Shown here in pieces: positions 45,191 through 53,591 of a DNA stretch of 64,000 nt. The DNA is from CADEEX01 sp964577955 (lineage in GTDB: Bacteria; Acidobacteriota; Vicinamibacteria; Vicinamibacterales; CAVVIG01), in assembly GCA_964577955.1 (NCBI GenBank), contig CAZOAZ010000025.1, positions 1 through 64,000 of the forward strand. The letters run 5' to 3'. The translations under genes were made by a program, and so were the position numbers. Every line of letters begins with the position of its first letter. Within the stretch, counting starts at the first letter, position 1. The notes below the pieces were generated by a model. That model was not told the origin of the DNA. It did no database searches and saw nothing but the letters and a program-made list of their open reading frames with translations.

Positions 45191-46171
45191 ATGCCGATAA
45201 AGCGCACCAAATTCAAGCTCGCCAACGATCAGCTGCTGGAGATGTACTACTGGCTCAAGCTGATTCGCGCGTTCGACGAACGCCTCAGCGCCCTGGTCAA
45301 GCAGGGCAAAGTCAGGAGCGGCGTCTACACCGGCATCGGCCAGGAAGCGATCATCGTCGGCACCTGCTTTGGCCTGCGCAAGGACGACTGGATCTGCCCG
45401 CTGCACCGCGACCTCGGCGCGTTCCTGATGAAGGGCGTGACGGCGCGGCAGATGATGTCGCAGATGTTCGCCAAGGACACCGGGCTCTCGAAGGGACGCG
45501 ACTCGGCGCTCCACAGCGGTGTCAGCGAGCTCGGGATTTTCGGCAACACCAGCATGCTCGGCGCCAATCTGCCGGTGGCCGCCGGCCTCGGCCTGACCTT
45601 CAAGATGGAGCAGCTCGATAACGTCGTGGTCGCCTACTTCGGCGAGGGCGCGAGCAACGTCGGCGACTTCCACGAGGCGCTGAACATCGCCGGCGTCCAG
45701 AAACTGCCGGTGCTCTTCATCTGCGAAAACAACCAGTACGCGTACTCGGTGCCGCTCGAAAAGAGCATGGCGATCGACGACGTGGCCGACCGGGCGGCGA
45801 GCTACGGCTTCGACGGCGTGGCGATCAACGGCAACGACGTGCTGGCCGTCTATCAGGCGACGCTCGGCGCGCTGGCCCGCGCCCGCAAAGGCGAGGGGCC
45901 GACGCTCATCGAGTGCAAGACCTACCGCTGGCACGGGCATTCGGAGCACGACAAGGCGTTCTACCGGACCAACGAAGAGCTCGCGATGTGGAAGAGCCGC
46001 GACCCGATTCCGACCTTCACCGCGTATCTCGAGGGGATGAACATCCTCACCGAGGCGCATGAGAAGGAGATCGCGGATCGCGTGAAGCACACGATCGACG
46101 ATGCGGTGGAGTTCGCGTTGAGCGCGCCGGACCCGGATCCGTCCGAAGCGGTGACCGACCTGTATGTCTAA
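45191..46171 (+). CDS. 2-oxoacid dehydrogenase E1 alpha subunit (pyruvate dehydrogenase type)
   Basis: A 326-residue thiamine-diphosphate enzyme subunit that decarboxylates a 2-oxoacid with its beta partner. The ThDP motif is GEGASNVGDFHEALN...CENN (about 155-181). 'SGVYTGIGQEAIIVG' (about 41-55) and 'YRWHGHSEHDK' (phosphorylation loop region) fit PdhA or AcoA types. E2 and E3 genes are not adjacent. The sequence alone cannot separate pyruvate, branched-chain and acetoin enzymes. It overlaps the beta gene by eight bases. Confidence 0.9.
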   Translation: MPIKRTKFKLANDQLLEMYYWLKLIRAFDERLSALVKQGKVRSGVYTGIGQEAIIVGTCFGLRKDDWICPLHRDLGAFLMKGVTARQMMSQMFAKDTGLSKGRDSALHSGVSELGIFGNTSMLGANLPVAAGLGLTFKMEQLDNVVVAYFGEGASNVGDFHEALNIAGVQKLPVLFICENNQYAYSVPLEKSMAIDDVADRAASYGFDGVAINGNDVLAVYQATLGALARARKGEGPTLIECKTYRWHGHSEHDKAFYRTNEELAMWKSRDPIPTFTAYLEGMNILTEAHEKEIADRVKHTIDDAVEFALSAPDPDPSEAVTDLYV

Positions 46172-47147
46172 AGAGATCAGCTACCTCGAAGCCATTCGCG
46201 AAGCGCTCCTCGAGGAGATGCGGCGCGACCCGAAGGTGTTCGTGCTCGGCGAGGACGTCGGTCCTTACGGCGGCGCGTTCGGCGTCACGCAGGGACTGTG
46301 CGACGAATTCGGCGAGCTGCGCGTCATCGACACGCCGATTTCGGAGTCGGCGATCATCGGCGCCAGCATCGGTGCCGCCCTTCGCGGCTACCGGCCGGTC
46401 GCGGAAATGCAGTTCGCCGACTTCATCTCGTGCGGCTTCGATCAGATCGTGAATCAGGCGGCGACGCTGCGCTACCGCTATGGCGGCCGCGCCTCAGTGC
46501 CGATCGTGGTTCGTGCGCCAAGCGGCGGCAACGTCGGTGGTGGCCTCTACCATTCGCAGAATCCCGAAGCCTGGTTCATCCATCGTCCCGGCCTGAAGGT
46601 CGTGGCGCCGTCGACGCCGTGGGACGCCAAGGGGCTGCTCAAGGCGGCGATTCGTGACGACAACCCGGTCATCTACTTCGAGCACAAGTATCTCTATCGC
46701 CGGGCCAAGGGGCCGGTGCCGCAGGGCGACGAGATCGTCGAGATCGGCGTCGCCGCGACGCGGCGGGAAGGTAAGGACGCGACGCTCCTGACGTATGGCG
46801 CGATGGTCACGCCGTCGCTCGAGGCCGCCGAACGGCTCGCCAAAGAAGGCGTCGAGGTCGAGGTGATCGATCTCCGGACGCTGATGCCGTACGACAAGGA
46901 TGCGATTTTCACGTCGCTCGAGAAGACGAATCGCGTGCTCGTCGTGCACGAAGACGTGAAGACGCTCGGACTGGGCGCTGAGCTCTCAGCGGTGATCACC
47001 GAAGAGCGCTTCGATCACCTCGACGCCCCGGTGATGCGCCTCACCTATCCCGACACGCATCCGCCGTTCTCGCACATCCTCGAAGCGGCAAACCTGCCGA
47101 ACGCCGACAAGATCACCGAGGCGCTGCGGAAGCTGGCAGCGTACTAG
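46164..47147 (+). CDS. 2-oxoacid dehydrogenase E1 beta subunit
   Basis: A 327-residue beta subunit that pairs with the alpha subunit in an alpha2-beta2 E1. 'EDVGPYGGAFGVTQGL' (about 29-44), 'DTPISESAIIGASIGAALRGYRPVAEMQFADF' split across the ThDP-facing region (Glu near 60), 'IVVRAPSGGNVGGGLYHSQNPEAWF' and the C-terminal 'EVIDLRTLMPYDKDAI' are characteristic. A word repeat begins one base after the stop. Confidence 0.92.
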   Translation: MSKEISYLEAIREALLEEMRRDPKVFVLGEDVGPYGGAFGVTQGLCDEFGELRVIDTPISESAIIGASIGAALRGYRPVAEMQFADFISCGFDQIVNQAATLRYRYGGRASVPIVVRAPSGGNVGGGLYHSQNPEAWFIHRPGLKVVAPSTPWDAKGLLKAAIRDDNPVIYFEHKYLYRRAKGPVPQGDEIVEIGVAATRREGKDATLLTYGAMVTPSLEAAERLAKEGVEVEVIDLRTLMPYDKDAIFTSLEKTNRVLVVHEDVKTLGLGAELSAVITEERFDHLDAPVMRLTYPDTHPPFSHILEAANLPNADKITEALRKLAAY

Positions 47148-47186
47148 GCAGGCAGGGCTGGCGGGGCGGGCACGGCTGGCCGGGTG
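47148..47186 (+). repeat. Family I word repeat (GCAGGGCTG/GGCGGGCA), left arm
   Basis: GGCAGGCAGGGCTGGCGGGG-type words immediately after the E1 beta stop. Its inverted counterpart is at 47738-47788, on the other side of a HEPN-like gene. Confidence 0.8.
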
Positions 47187-47207
47187 CAATCGTGTGCCGC
47201 GAAGCGA

Positions 47208-47711
47208 CTATTGCCGCCCCAGGTGGATATTCTGAAGCCTCGTTGCGACGCTCACAATGAGGAGGTAGTCGGTTCTTTTCAAGATCCGTGACGCCTGCGC
47301 GTCTTCTTCGTTAACCGGAACTGGGTAGCGGCCTGCCCAGACAACAAAGGTCTTTAGTCGTCCGAGCAATTCTTCTTCGTCCTCCGTCCACTTCACTCCG
47401 GCGAGGCTACCCAATGTGATGAGGTCATGCGTCTTGACGATGCGATTTGTGGTTCGCCGGAGGCAGATGACGCCTTTTAGCAGCGCCTCAATCGACATTC
47501 CCTCCAGCATCGCGAATGGCCCGCGGAGTCGGAGAGCTGTCTCGTACTTGTCGCTTAGAGGCTCGCCTGGCGTCCAGGCCTCAAGTGCTGGCTGAAGCTC
47601 CCGCCAGAGAAGATGAGCCGCGATGTGCAGCGAAAAGCCGACACTGTGCCACGCTGCTGGATCCTTGGATCGCCGTGCGTAATCGATCAGACGTGCTGGG
47701 TAAATGTCCAT
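47208..47711 (-). CDS. HEPN-like domain protein
   Basis: A 167-residue helical protein. 'FAMLEGMSIEALLKGVICLRR...VKTHDLITL' resembles HEPN domains, and Arg90-IVKT-His95 fits the R-X4-H motif of HEPN ribonucleases. No nucleotidyltransferase (MNT) partner is adjacent, so a classical HEPN-MNT toxin-antitoxin pair is not supported. Base composition is clearly less GC-rich than the E1 and purC genes around it, which suggests transfer. Inverted word-repeat arms lie on both sides. Confidence 0.6.
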   Translation of the reverse strand: MDIYPARLIDYARRSKDPAAWHSVGFSLHIAAHLLWRELQPALEAWTPGEPLSDKYETALRLRGPFAMLEGMSIEALLKGVICLRRTTNRIVKTHDLITLGSLAGVKWTEDEEELLGRLKTFVVWAGRYPVPVNEEDAQASRILKRTDYLLIVSVATRLQNIHLGRQ

Positions 47712-47737
47712 GGAGAGCTTCTCGGCGCGAAGTCACG

Positions 47738-47788
47738 CTGGCCCGCCTTGCCAGCCCTGCCAGCCCTGCCCGCCCTGCCCGCCCGCTC
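47738..47788 (-). repeat. Family I word repeat, right arm
   Basis: GCCAGCCCTGCCAGCCCTGC and CCGCCCTGCC words, reverse complement of the left arm 47148-47186. It ends at the purC stop codon. Confidence 0.8.
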
Positions 47789-48758
47789 AGACCTGAAATC
47801 GCCGCAGATGACGCTCCATCCGCCCGAGGACGTCAGAGTCCTTAGGGACCTCGAAGGTGTGTCCGGTCATCCGCTCGAAGAGGCTGATGTACTTCGACGC
47901 CAGCATCACGCGCGCGTCGTCGGTGACATCCGGCTGAGGCCCATCATCGCCCGCGTAGCCCTGACTCTTGAGCCAGAGCCGGAAGAATTCCTTGTCGAGC
48001 GATTCCGGCTCTTCGCCGCGGCGGAAGCGGTCCTCGTAGGTCGCGGCAATCCAGTAACGTGAGCTGTCGGGCGTGTGGACTTCGTCGCCGACGCAGAGCC
48101 TGCCCCCGGAGTCGTAGCCCATCTCGTACTTCGTGTCGACGAGGATGAGACCGCGTTCGGCGGCGACGTTCTGGCCACGACGGAAGAGCGCAAGCGCGTA
48201 GTCGCACGCTTCGCCGATCTCCTTCGCTGTCGTCACGCCGAGGGCCACGAGTTCTTCGGGGCTCATCGACACGTCATGCCCGGTTTCGGGTTTGGTCGAC
48301 GGCGTAAAGATGACGTCGTGAAGTTTCTGGTTCTTCCGCATGCCGTCCTGTAGCGGGTTCCCGCAGAAATTCCTGACGCCTTTCTCGTAGTTCACCCAGA
48401 TCGACGTCGACGTTGAACCGGTCAAGTACGCCCGGACGACGATCTCGAACTTCAGCATCGACAGTTTCTTGCCAACCGTGACGTTCGGATCGGGCACATC
48501 GAGGACGTGCGTCGGCATGACGTCTTTGACGCGATCGAACCACCAGCTGCTGATCTGATTCAGCACCTGGCCTTTGAGCGGAATCGTGCACCACTGCTTG
48601 TCGAACGCCGATTGACGATCGGTGGACACCAGGATGACGCGATCGCCGTTTGTGTAGACGTCCCGGACTTTGCCGGCGTACTTGCGGCCGAGTCCCGAGA
48701 GGTCGGTGCGGTCGAGGGTGGTGACGAGAAACGGCCGGAGCTGGTCCGCTGTGACCAT
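47787..48758 (-). CDS. purC: SAICAR synthetase (long, fungal-like type)
   Basis: PurC joins CAIR and aspartate with ATP to give SAICAR in purine synthesis. The 323-residue product is longer than the roughly 240-residue short bacterial form and matches the fungal-like type. Features: 'GKVRDVY' (about 30-36), 'LVSTDRQSAFD', 'VLNQISSWWFD', 'VVRAYLTGSTSTSIW' and 'LVDTKYEMGYDSGG'. ATG 48758 begins the family N-terminus; the frame extends 45 codons upstream without family similarity. It faces the DUF4331 operon divergently over 109 bases. Confidence 0.95.
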   Translation of the reverse strand: MVTADQLRPFLVTTLDRTDLSGLGRKYAGKVRDVYTNGDRVILVSTDRQSAFDKQWCTIPLKGQVLNQISSWWFDRVKDVMPTHVLDVPDPNVTVGKKLSMLKFEIVVRAYLTGSTSTSIWVNYEKGVRNFCGNPLQDGMRKNQKLHDVIFTPSTKPETGHDVSMSPEELVALGVTTAKEIGEACDYALALFRRGQNVAAERGLILVDTKYEMGYDSGGRLCVGDEVHTPDSSRYWIAATYEDRFRRGEEPESLDKEFFRLWLKSQGYAGDDGPQPDVTDDARVMLASKYISLFERMTGHTFEVPKDSDVLGRMERHLRRFQV

Positions 48759-48867
48759 CCGAGGATGATGTGCCGGAACGTCCCACAGAGTCCAATCCAA
48801 CCGCCCGGTTCCCGCGTAGTTAGACCTAGTTACGGGTACAACCGCCCGCTCGCAGGAGGGAATCGTC

Positions 48868-50199
48868 GTGCGCAAGAGCTTGTCTTTCTTCACCTTAGTG
48901 GTCCTGCTGATTGGCTATTCGATGCTGCCGACGCGGGCCTCCAGTCATCGCGAGGCGCCGCTCATCAGCGCCGATCCGCAAGCGGACACGACCGACGTGT
49001 ACGCGTTCGTCAGTCCAGACGCGCCGGACACGGTGACGCTGATTTCATCGTGGATCCCGTTCGAGGATCCGCAGGGCGGCCCCAACTTCTACTCGTTCGG
49101 CGAGAACGTCCACTACGAGTTCAAGATCGACAACAACGCCGACGGCGTCGAAGACATCACCTATCAGTTCAACTTCACCAACCAGATCCGGAACCCCAAC
49201 ACGTTCCTCTACAACACCGGGCCGATTACCAGTCTGGACAGCGTCAACCGCAACTTCTCGCAGACCTACACGGTGTCGCGGATTGAAAGCGGCCGCACGG
49301 TGCTCACCACGAGCCCGATGCTGACGATGTACGACAACGTCGGCTTCGCGTCGGCGCCGAACTACGGCAGCAACGGCAACGGGGTGTTCCAGTTCGCGCA
49401 GTCCGGCGGCAACGCGCAGGTCTTCGCCGGGCAGACCGACGATCCGTTCTTCCTCGACCTCCGCGTGTTCGATCTGCTCTACGGCGCGAACCTTTCCGAA
49501 GCGGGCACGGACAGCCTGGCCGGCTTCAACGTCCACAGCATCGCGCTGCGCGTGCCGAAGTCGTCGCTGCGCGGAACGAGCAACGTGATCGGCGTCTGGG
49601 CGACCGCCAGCCGGCCGCAGATGACCCAGCGCAAGGCCGGCGCGCAGACGGCGTATGGGCCGTACGTGCAGGTCTCGCGTCTCGGCATGCCGCTCGTCAA
49701 CGAGGTCGTCATTCCGGTCGGCCTCAAGGACACCTGGAACGGCAGCCAGCCACGAGACGACGGGCAGTTCCTGAGCTATGTGACGAGTCCGGAAGTGCCG
49801 CGGCTGCTGAAGCTGATTTACAACATCCCGGAGCCGGCGACACCGCGCAACGATCTGGTCTCGGTGTTCCTCACCGGCGTACAGGGGCTCAATCAACCGG
49901 CGGGCGTCAATCCCTCGGAAATGCTGCGCCTGAACATGGACATCTCGCCGACCGCCAGCCCGCAGCGTCTGGGCGTGCTCGCGGGCGACACGCAGGGATT
50001 CCCGAATGGCCGTCGTCTCACTGACGACGTGATCGACATCACGCTGCAGGCCGCGGCCGGCGTGCTGGTCGGCCAGAACACGGGGCTCGGCGATGGCGTG
50101 AACGTCAACGACGTGCCGTTCCGCTCGACCTTCCCGTACCTCGCGCTCGCGCAGTCTGGCGGCAACGCCTGGAAGCTGAACCCGAATCCGCTGCGGTAG
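48868..50199 (+). CDS. Exported DUF4331 protein
   Basis: A 443-residue exported protein. The signal peptide (about 1-25, ending TRASS) is followed by 'HREAPLISADPQADTTDVYAF', the DUF4331 start. Asp/Asn-rich loops ('EFKIDNNADGVEDITYQF', 'GLGDGVNVNDV') could bind calcium. GTG 48868 is set by a GGAGG site nine bases upstream. It leads a three-gene operon with a TPR protein and a HupE/UreJ-like membrane protein. The function is unknown. Confidence 0.85.
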   Translation: MRKSLSFFTLVVLLIGYSMLPTRASSHREAPLISADPQADTTDVYAFVSPDAPDTVTLISSWIPFEDPQGGPNFYSFGENVHYEFKIDNNADGVEDITYQFNFTNQIRNPNTFLYNTGPITSLDSVNRNFSQTYTVSRIESGRTVLTTSPMLTMYDNVGFASAPNYGSNGNGVFQFAQSGGNAQVFAGQTDDPFFLDLRVFDLLYGANLSEAGTDSLAGFNVHSIALRVPKSSLRGTSNVIGVWATASRPQMTQRKAGAQTAYGPYVQVSRLGMPLVNEVVIPVGLKDTWNGSQPRDDGQFLSYVTSPEVPRLLKLIYNIPEPATPRNDLVSVFLTGVQGLNQPAGVNPSEMLRLNMDISPTASPQRLGVLAGDTQGFPNGRRLTDDVIDITLQAAAGVLVGQNTGLGDGVNVNDVPFRSTFPYLALAQSGGNAWKLNPNPLR

Positions 50200-50205
50200 C
50201 CGATC

Positions 50206-51438
50206 GTGCGTCGATACTTCTCAGCATCAGTCATTGTGCCGGTGATGATCGTCGCGGCGGTTGCCGCGGTGGTCATCACCGCCAACATCCGGGAAGGCCG
50301 CAGAAGTCCGCGGCCTTTCACTGCGCTGCCAGCCTTCGGCGCGCCGGGCGCACCGGCGGCGTCGCGTGAAGGCCTCGACAAGCGGATCGCCGACATGGAG
50401 GGCAAGCTGGCGGCTGATTCGGGCGATGTTGGTGCCGCGGTGCTCCTGGCCGACGCACTGATTCGCCAGAGCCGCGTGACTGGAAACGCCGGACTGGTGA
50501 TGCGCGCCGAGCGGGCGCTCAAGTCCGTCCTGCGCGAAGACCCCGGGAACTACGACGCCCTGCGGATGCAGGGGTCGGTGTATCTCTCGCAGCATCGGTT
50601 TGCTGAAGCCGCGGCCGTCGGCGAACAGTGCCGAGCGCTGCGCCCGGCCGATCCGGTCAACTACGGCGTCATCGGCGACGCGCAGCTCGAACTCGGGAAC
50701 TACGACGAGGCGTTTGCGGCCTTCGAACAGATGATGCAGCGGCGTCCGGGCCCCGCGTCGTACGCCCGGATGGCCTACGCGATGGAGATCAAAGGGCAAT
50801 TGAATGATGCGCTCGAGGCGATGAAGCTGGCCGCCGGCGCCAGCGAGGGCGGCGACCGCGAGGCGATGGCGTGGTACCGCGCACAAGTTGGCGACCTGTA
50901 CCTGCGGCTCGAGCGTCCGAGCGATGCGATGCGCGAGTTCGCGACGGCGTCGCAGGCATTTCCGGGGCATCCGTTTGCCGTCACCGGGTATGCGAAGGCG
51001 ATCGCGCAGCTCGGAAAGACAGACGAGGCTCGGGCGCTGCTCGAGGATCTGGCGAAGCGTGCGCCGACGCCCGATCTCTACGCGCTCCTCGGTGACATGT
51101 CGGCCAGGGCGGGGCGCGCGGTAGAGACCGCGCGTTACTACGCGCTGGCTGAAGCGGCCTGGCGCAGCGATGCGCCGGAACCGAAGAACCTCGCGCGATT
51201 CCTGGCCGATCGCGGCGAAAGGATCGACGAGGCGGTACGCATCGCCGAGGCGGCAGCCAACGAGCGCCACGACATCTTCACGCACGATGCGCTGGCCTGG
51301 GCGTACTTCAAGGCCGGACGCACGACCGATGCGAAGCGCACCATCCAGCTCGCGCTGCGGACCGGAACGCGTGATGCCGAGATTCTCCGCCATGCCCGCG
51401 CGATCCAGGACGCACCGCAGCAGGTTGCACGACGATGA
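50206..51438 (+). CDS. Membrane-anchored TPR protein
   Basis: A 410-residue protein with one N-terminal helix (about 7-24) and tetratricopeptide repeats over most of the rest (about 85-400; for example 'YDALRMQGSVYLSQHRFAEAAA', 'PASYARMAYAMEIKGQLNDALEAM', 'DALAWAYFKAGRTTDAKRTIQLAL'). It should act as a scaffold on the periplasmic side. GTG 50206 starts six bases after the DUF4331 stop and the end overlaps the HupE-like gene (ATGA). Confidence 0.85.
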   Translation: MRRYFSASVIVPVMIVAAVAAVVITANIREGRRSPRPFTALPAFGAPGAPAASREGLDKRIADMEGKLAADSGDVGAAVLLADALIRQSRVTGNAGLVMRAERALKSVLREDPGNYDALRMQGSVYLSQHRFAEAAAVGEQCRALRPADPVNYGVIGDAQLELGNYDEAFAAFEQMMQRRPGPASYARMAYAMEIKGQLNDALEAMKLAAGASEGGDREAMAWYRAQVGDLYLRLERPSDAMREFATASQAFPGHPFAVTGYAKAIAQLGKTDEARALLEDLAKRAPTPDLYALLGDMSARAGRAVETARYYALAEAAWRSDAPEPKNLARFLADRGERIDEAVRIAEAAANERHDIFTHDALAWAYFKAGRTTDAKRTIQLALRTGTRDAEILRHARAIQDAPQQVARR

Positions 51439-52556
51439 CGGCTCGAGCCGGTTCCTGGTTCAAGGTGCTGGGTTCAAGGTCCCGGTTCGTGGTTCTGCTG
51501 TGTGCGTTCCTGGCGTTTGTCTCGAGCGTCGAGGCGCACGAGATTGGCACGACGCAGGTCTCGGCGGTGTTTCCTGGCGACGGTTCGTATCAGCTCAACG
51601 TCGTTGTCGATCCGGACGCGTTGTTGACGCGGCTGCAGATCCTCGCCGGTGAAGAACCACGCACAGAGACCGGTCGCGTCGCTCGTGATCAGCAGATCGC
51701 GGCGCTCGACAAGACGTTCCTGAAAGCCGTGCGCCTGAAGTTTGACGGCCAGCTCGTAACGCCCGCGTTCGAGTACCGCCCGGTGTCGGCGTTCAGCGAC
51801 ATGGTTCAGACGCCGGCGGTCGTTCGTCTGACAGGTCGCGTACCGGAACAGTCCCAGGCCTACACGTTGTCGTACGGCCTCGGGACCGGAACATTTGCGC
51901 TCGTGACGCGCGTCGGCGAGACGACGGGGGAGACGATCTGGCTTGAAGGCGGCGAAGAAAGCCAGAGCGTTTCTTTGACGATGCCGACGCCGCCGACCGT
52001 GGCGGAAACGGCGACGCGATACTTCGGTCTCGGCTTCACGCATATCCTGCCGAACGGGCTCGATCACATCCTGTTTGTGCTCGGCCTCTTTCTCTTGAGC
52101 ACCAGGTGGCGGTCGGTGCTGCTCCAGGTCAGCACGTTCACGGTGGCGCACTCGATCACGCTGGGGCTGACGATCTACGGCATCGTGTCGGTGCCGGCGC
52201 AGGTCGTCGAGCCGATGATCGCGCTCTCGATCGCCTACGTCGCGATCGAGAACATCCTCACCGCGGAACTCAAGTCGTGGCGGCTGGCGCTGGTCTTTTC
52301 GTTCGGGCTCCTGCACGGCATGGGCTTCGCCGGCGTGCTCCGCGACCTCGGTCTGCCGCGCGGCGACTTCCTCACGGCGCTCCTCACCTTCAACGTCGGC
52401 GTCGAAGCGGGTCAGCTCGCGGTCGTTGCCCTGGCGCTTCTGATCGTGTCGTCAGTGCGCAAGAATCCGGTCTCCTACCGTCGCCTCGTCACACAGCCGG
52501 CATCCGTCGCGATCGCGTTGACTGGTGTCTACTGGACCGTCGAGCGGCTTCTGTAG
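51435..52556 (+). CDS. HupE/UreJ-type (HupE_UreJ_2) membrane protein
   Basis: A 373-residue protein: signal-like N-terminus ending at 'SSVEAHEIG', a periplasmic beta domain of about 150 residues, then six or seven helices with the metal-site motifs 'GFTHILPNGLDHILFVLG' (about 198-215), 'FTVAHSITLG' and 'LLHGMGFAGVL'. HupE and UreJ relatives move nickel or cobalt; in this subfamily the substrate is not established. Residues about 6-20 come from a word repeat. Third gene of the DUF4331 operon; a hairpin starts at its stop. Confidence 0.87.
   Translation: MTARAGSWFKVLGSRSRFVVLLCAFLAFVSSVEAHEIGTTQVSAVFPGDGSYQLNVVVDPDALLTRLQILAGEEPRTETGRVARDQQIAALDKTFLKAVRLKFDGQLVTPAFEYRPVSAFSDMVQTPAVVRLTGRVPEQSQAYTLSYGLGTGTFALVTRVGETTGETIWLEGGEESQSVSLTMPTPPTVAETATRYFGLGFTHILPNGLDHILFVLGLFLLSTRWRSVLLQVSTFTVAHSITLGLTIYGIVSVPAQVVEPMIALSIAYVAIENILTAELKSWRLALVFSFGLLHGMGFAGVLRDLGLPRGDFLTALLTFNVGVEAGQLAVVALALLIVSSVRKNPVSYRRLVTQPASVAIALTGVYWTVERLL
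51450..51508 (+). repeat. Family B-like word repeat in the start of the HupE-like gene
   Basis: GGTTCCTGGTTCAAGGTGCTG and GGTTCAAGGTCCCGG-type words, read in frame as SWFKVLGSRSRFVVLL. It encodes the basic part and part of the hydrophobic part of the signal sequence. Confidence 0.65.
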
Positions 52557-52576
52557 GACCGGCTAAAAGCCGGTCC
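52556..52576. repeat. Hairpin GGACCGGCT...AGCCGGTCC
   Basis: A perfect 9-base-arm palindrome around AAA that begins with the last base of the HupE-like stop codon. It lies between convergent genes and is related to the 5737 and 53561 palindromes. A T-run is lacking, so terminator activity is only possible. Confidence 0.65.
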
Positions 52577-52591
52577 CAACCGGTGACCACA

Positions 52592-53494
52592 CTACGGAAA
52601 GAGCGCGCTCAGCGCTGGTTCGAGCTGCGGGTAGGTGAACGCGAATCCGTGTCGCTCCGCCTTGACCGGCAGCGCGCGCTGGCCCGAGAGGATCAGCGCT
52701 TCCGCCATTTCGCCGAGCACGATCTTCAACACGAATCCCGGCGTCGGCATGAACGCCGGACGATGCATGGCGCGGCCGAGCGCTTTGGCGAAGTCGCGGT
52801 TGGTGACCGGATTGGGAGACGTCGCGTTCATCGGTCCGCTGATGGCGGAATTGTCGATCGCCATGCGGACGAGCGCGATCCAGTCGCGACGGTGAATCCA
52901 CGGCCACCACTGGCGTCCTGAGCCGACCGGTCCGCCGGCCCCGAACCAGAAAGGCATGAGCATGGGCGGCAGCGCGCCGCCGTCTCGCTCGAGGACCAGG
53001 CCGGTGCGAATGTTCACGACGCGGGTTCGCACACTCTGTGCGCGTGCCGCCTCGGCTTCCCACTGGACGCAGACGCTGGCGAGGAAATCGCGCCCCGGTT
53101 TCGCATCTTCGGCCACGACTTCGTCGCCGAGCATGCCGTAGTAGCCGACCGCGGATCCGCTGACGAAGACTGGGGGCGGAGTCGATGCCTGGGCGATCGC
53201 CGCCGCCAGGCTGCGCGTCGCGAGGACGCGGCTCTCGAGAATCCGCTGCTTCCTGGCCGCCGTCCAGCGGCCGCCGGCGATCGATTCGCCCGCCAGATTC
53301 ACGACCGCGCCGGCGCCTTCGAGCGCCGCCGCCCACTCGCCGGCGTGACCGTTGGGCGTCCAGGCCACCGTGCGGGCCGGCCCGGCGCCACCGCCGCGCC
53401 GCGACAGGTGCACGACCTCGTGGCCGCGGGCGATCAGGTCGATGGTGAGCGGCTGGCCGAGAAAGCCGGTGCCGCCGGCGATGACGATTTTCAT
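52592..53494 (-). CDS. TIGR01777 family NAD(P)-dependent epimerase-like protein
   Basis: A 300-residue short-chain dehydrogenase-like protein. N-terminal IAGGTGFLGQPL (4-15) binds NAD(P). 'VVNLAGESIAGGRWT' and 'SGSAVGYYGMLGDE' carry the family's active-site region. The C-terminal DUF1731 part is 'PAFMPTPGFVLKIVLGEMA...LPVKAERHGFAFTYP'. Bacterial members include YfcH; the substrate is unknown. It is divergent from the TetR gene, and the operator-like site between them could serve both. Confidence 0.88.
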   Translation of the reverse strand: MKIVIAGGTGFLGQPLTIDLIARGHEVVHLSRRGGGAGPARTVAWTPNGHAGEWAAALEGAGAVVNLAGESIAGGRWTAARKQRILESRVLATRSLAAAIAQASTPPPVFVSGSAVGYYGMLGDEVVAEDAKPGRDFLASVCVQWEAEAARAQSVRTRVVNIRTGLVLERDGGALPPMLMPFWFGAGGPVGSGRQWWPWIHRRDWIALVRMAIDNSAISGPMNATSPNPVTNRDFAKALGRAMHRPAFMPTPGFVLKIVLGEMAEALILSGQRALPVKAERHGFAFTYPQLEPALSALFP

Positions 53495-53531
53495 AAACCG
53501 GGGATCCTGTTGTATGGTGTAGTCATTATTA

Positions 53532-53545
53532 ACTGACTGGTTAGT
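53532..53545. promoter_or_regulatory. Candidate TetR-family operator
   Basis: ACTGAC-TG-GTTAGT forms an inverted repeat with one mismatch between half-sites, in the spacer between the divergent epimerase and tetR genes. A TTGACA follows at 53547-53552, but no clear -10 is visible at the right distance. TetR proteins often bind such short dyads near their own gene. Confidence 0.45.
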
Positions 53546-53560
53546 ATTGACAGTGGTGGC

Positions 53561-53578
53561 GTCCGGCTTCAGCCGGAC
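53561..53578. repeat. Palindrome GTCCGGCTTCAGCCGGAC
   Basis: A perfect 8-base-arm hairpin 13 bases before the tetR start codon, same family as 24514-24531. In the mRNA it would form a strong stem near the ribosome site and could lower translation. Confidence 0.7.
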
Positions 53579-53591
53579 CGGCCCAGAGCCA

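Noticed and set aside
47208..47711. HEPN-MNT toxin-antitoxin pair
   Set aside because: No nucleotidyltransferase or other small partner gene is next to the HEPN-like gene.
52556..52576. Intrinsic terminator after the HupE-like gene
   Set aside because: The hairpin is strong but no T-run follows on either strand; kept as a dispersed palindrome.
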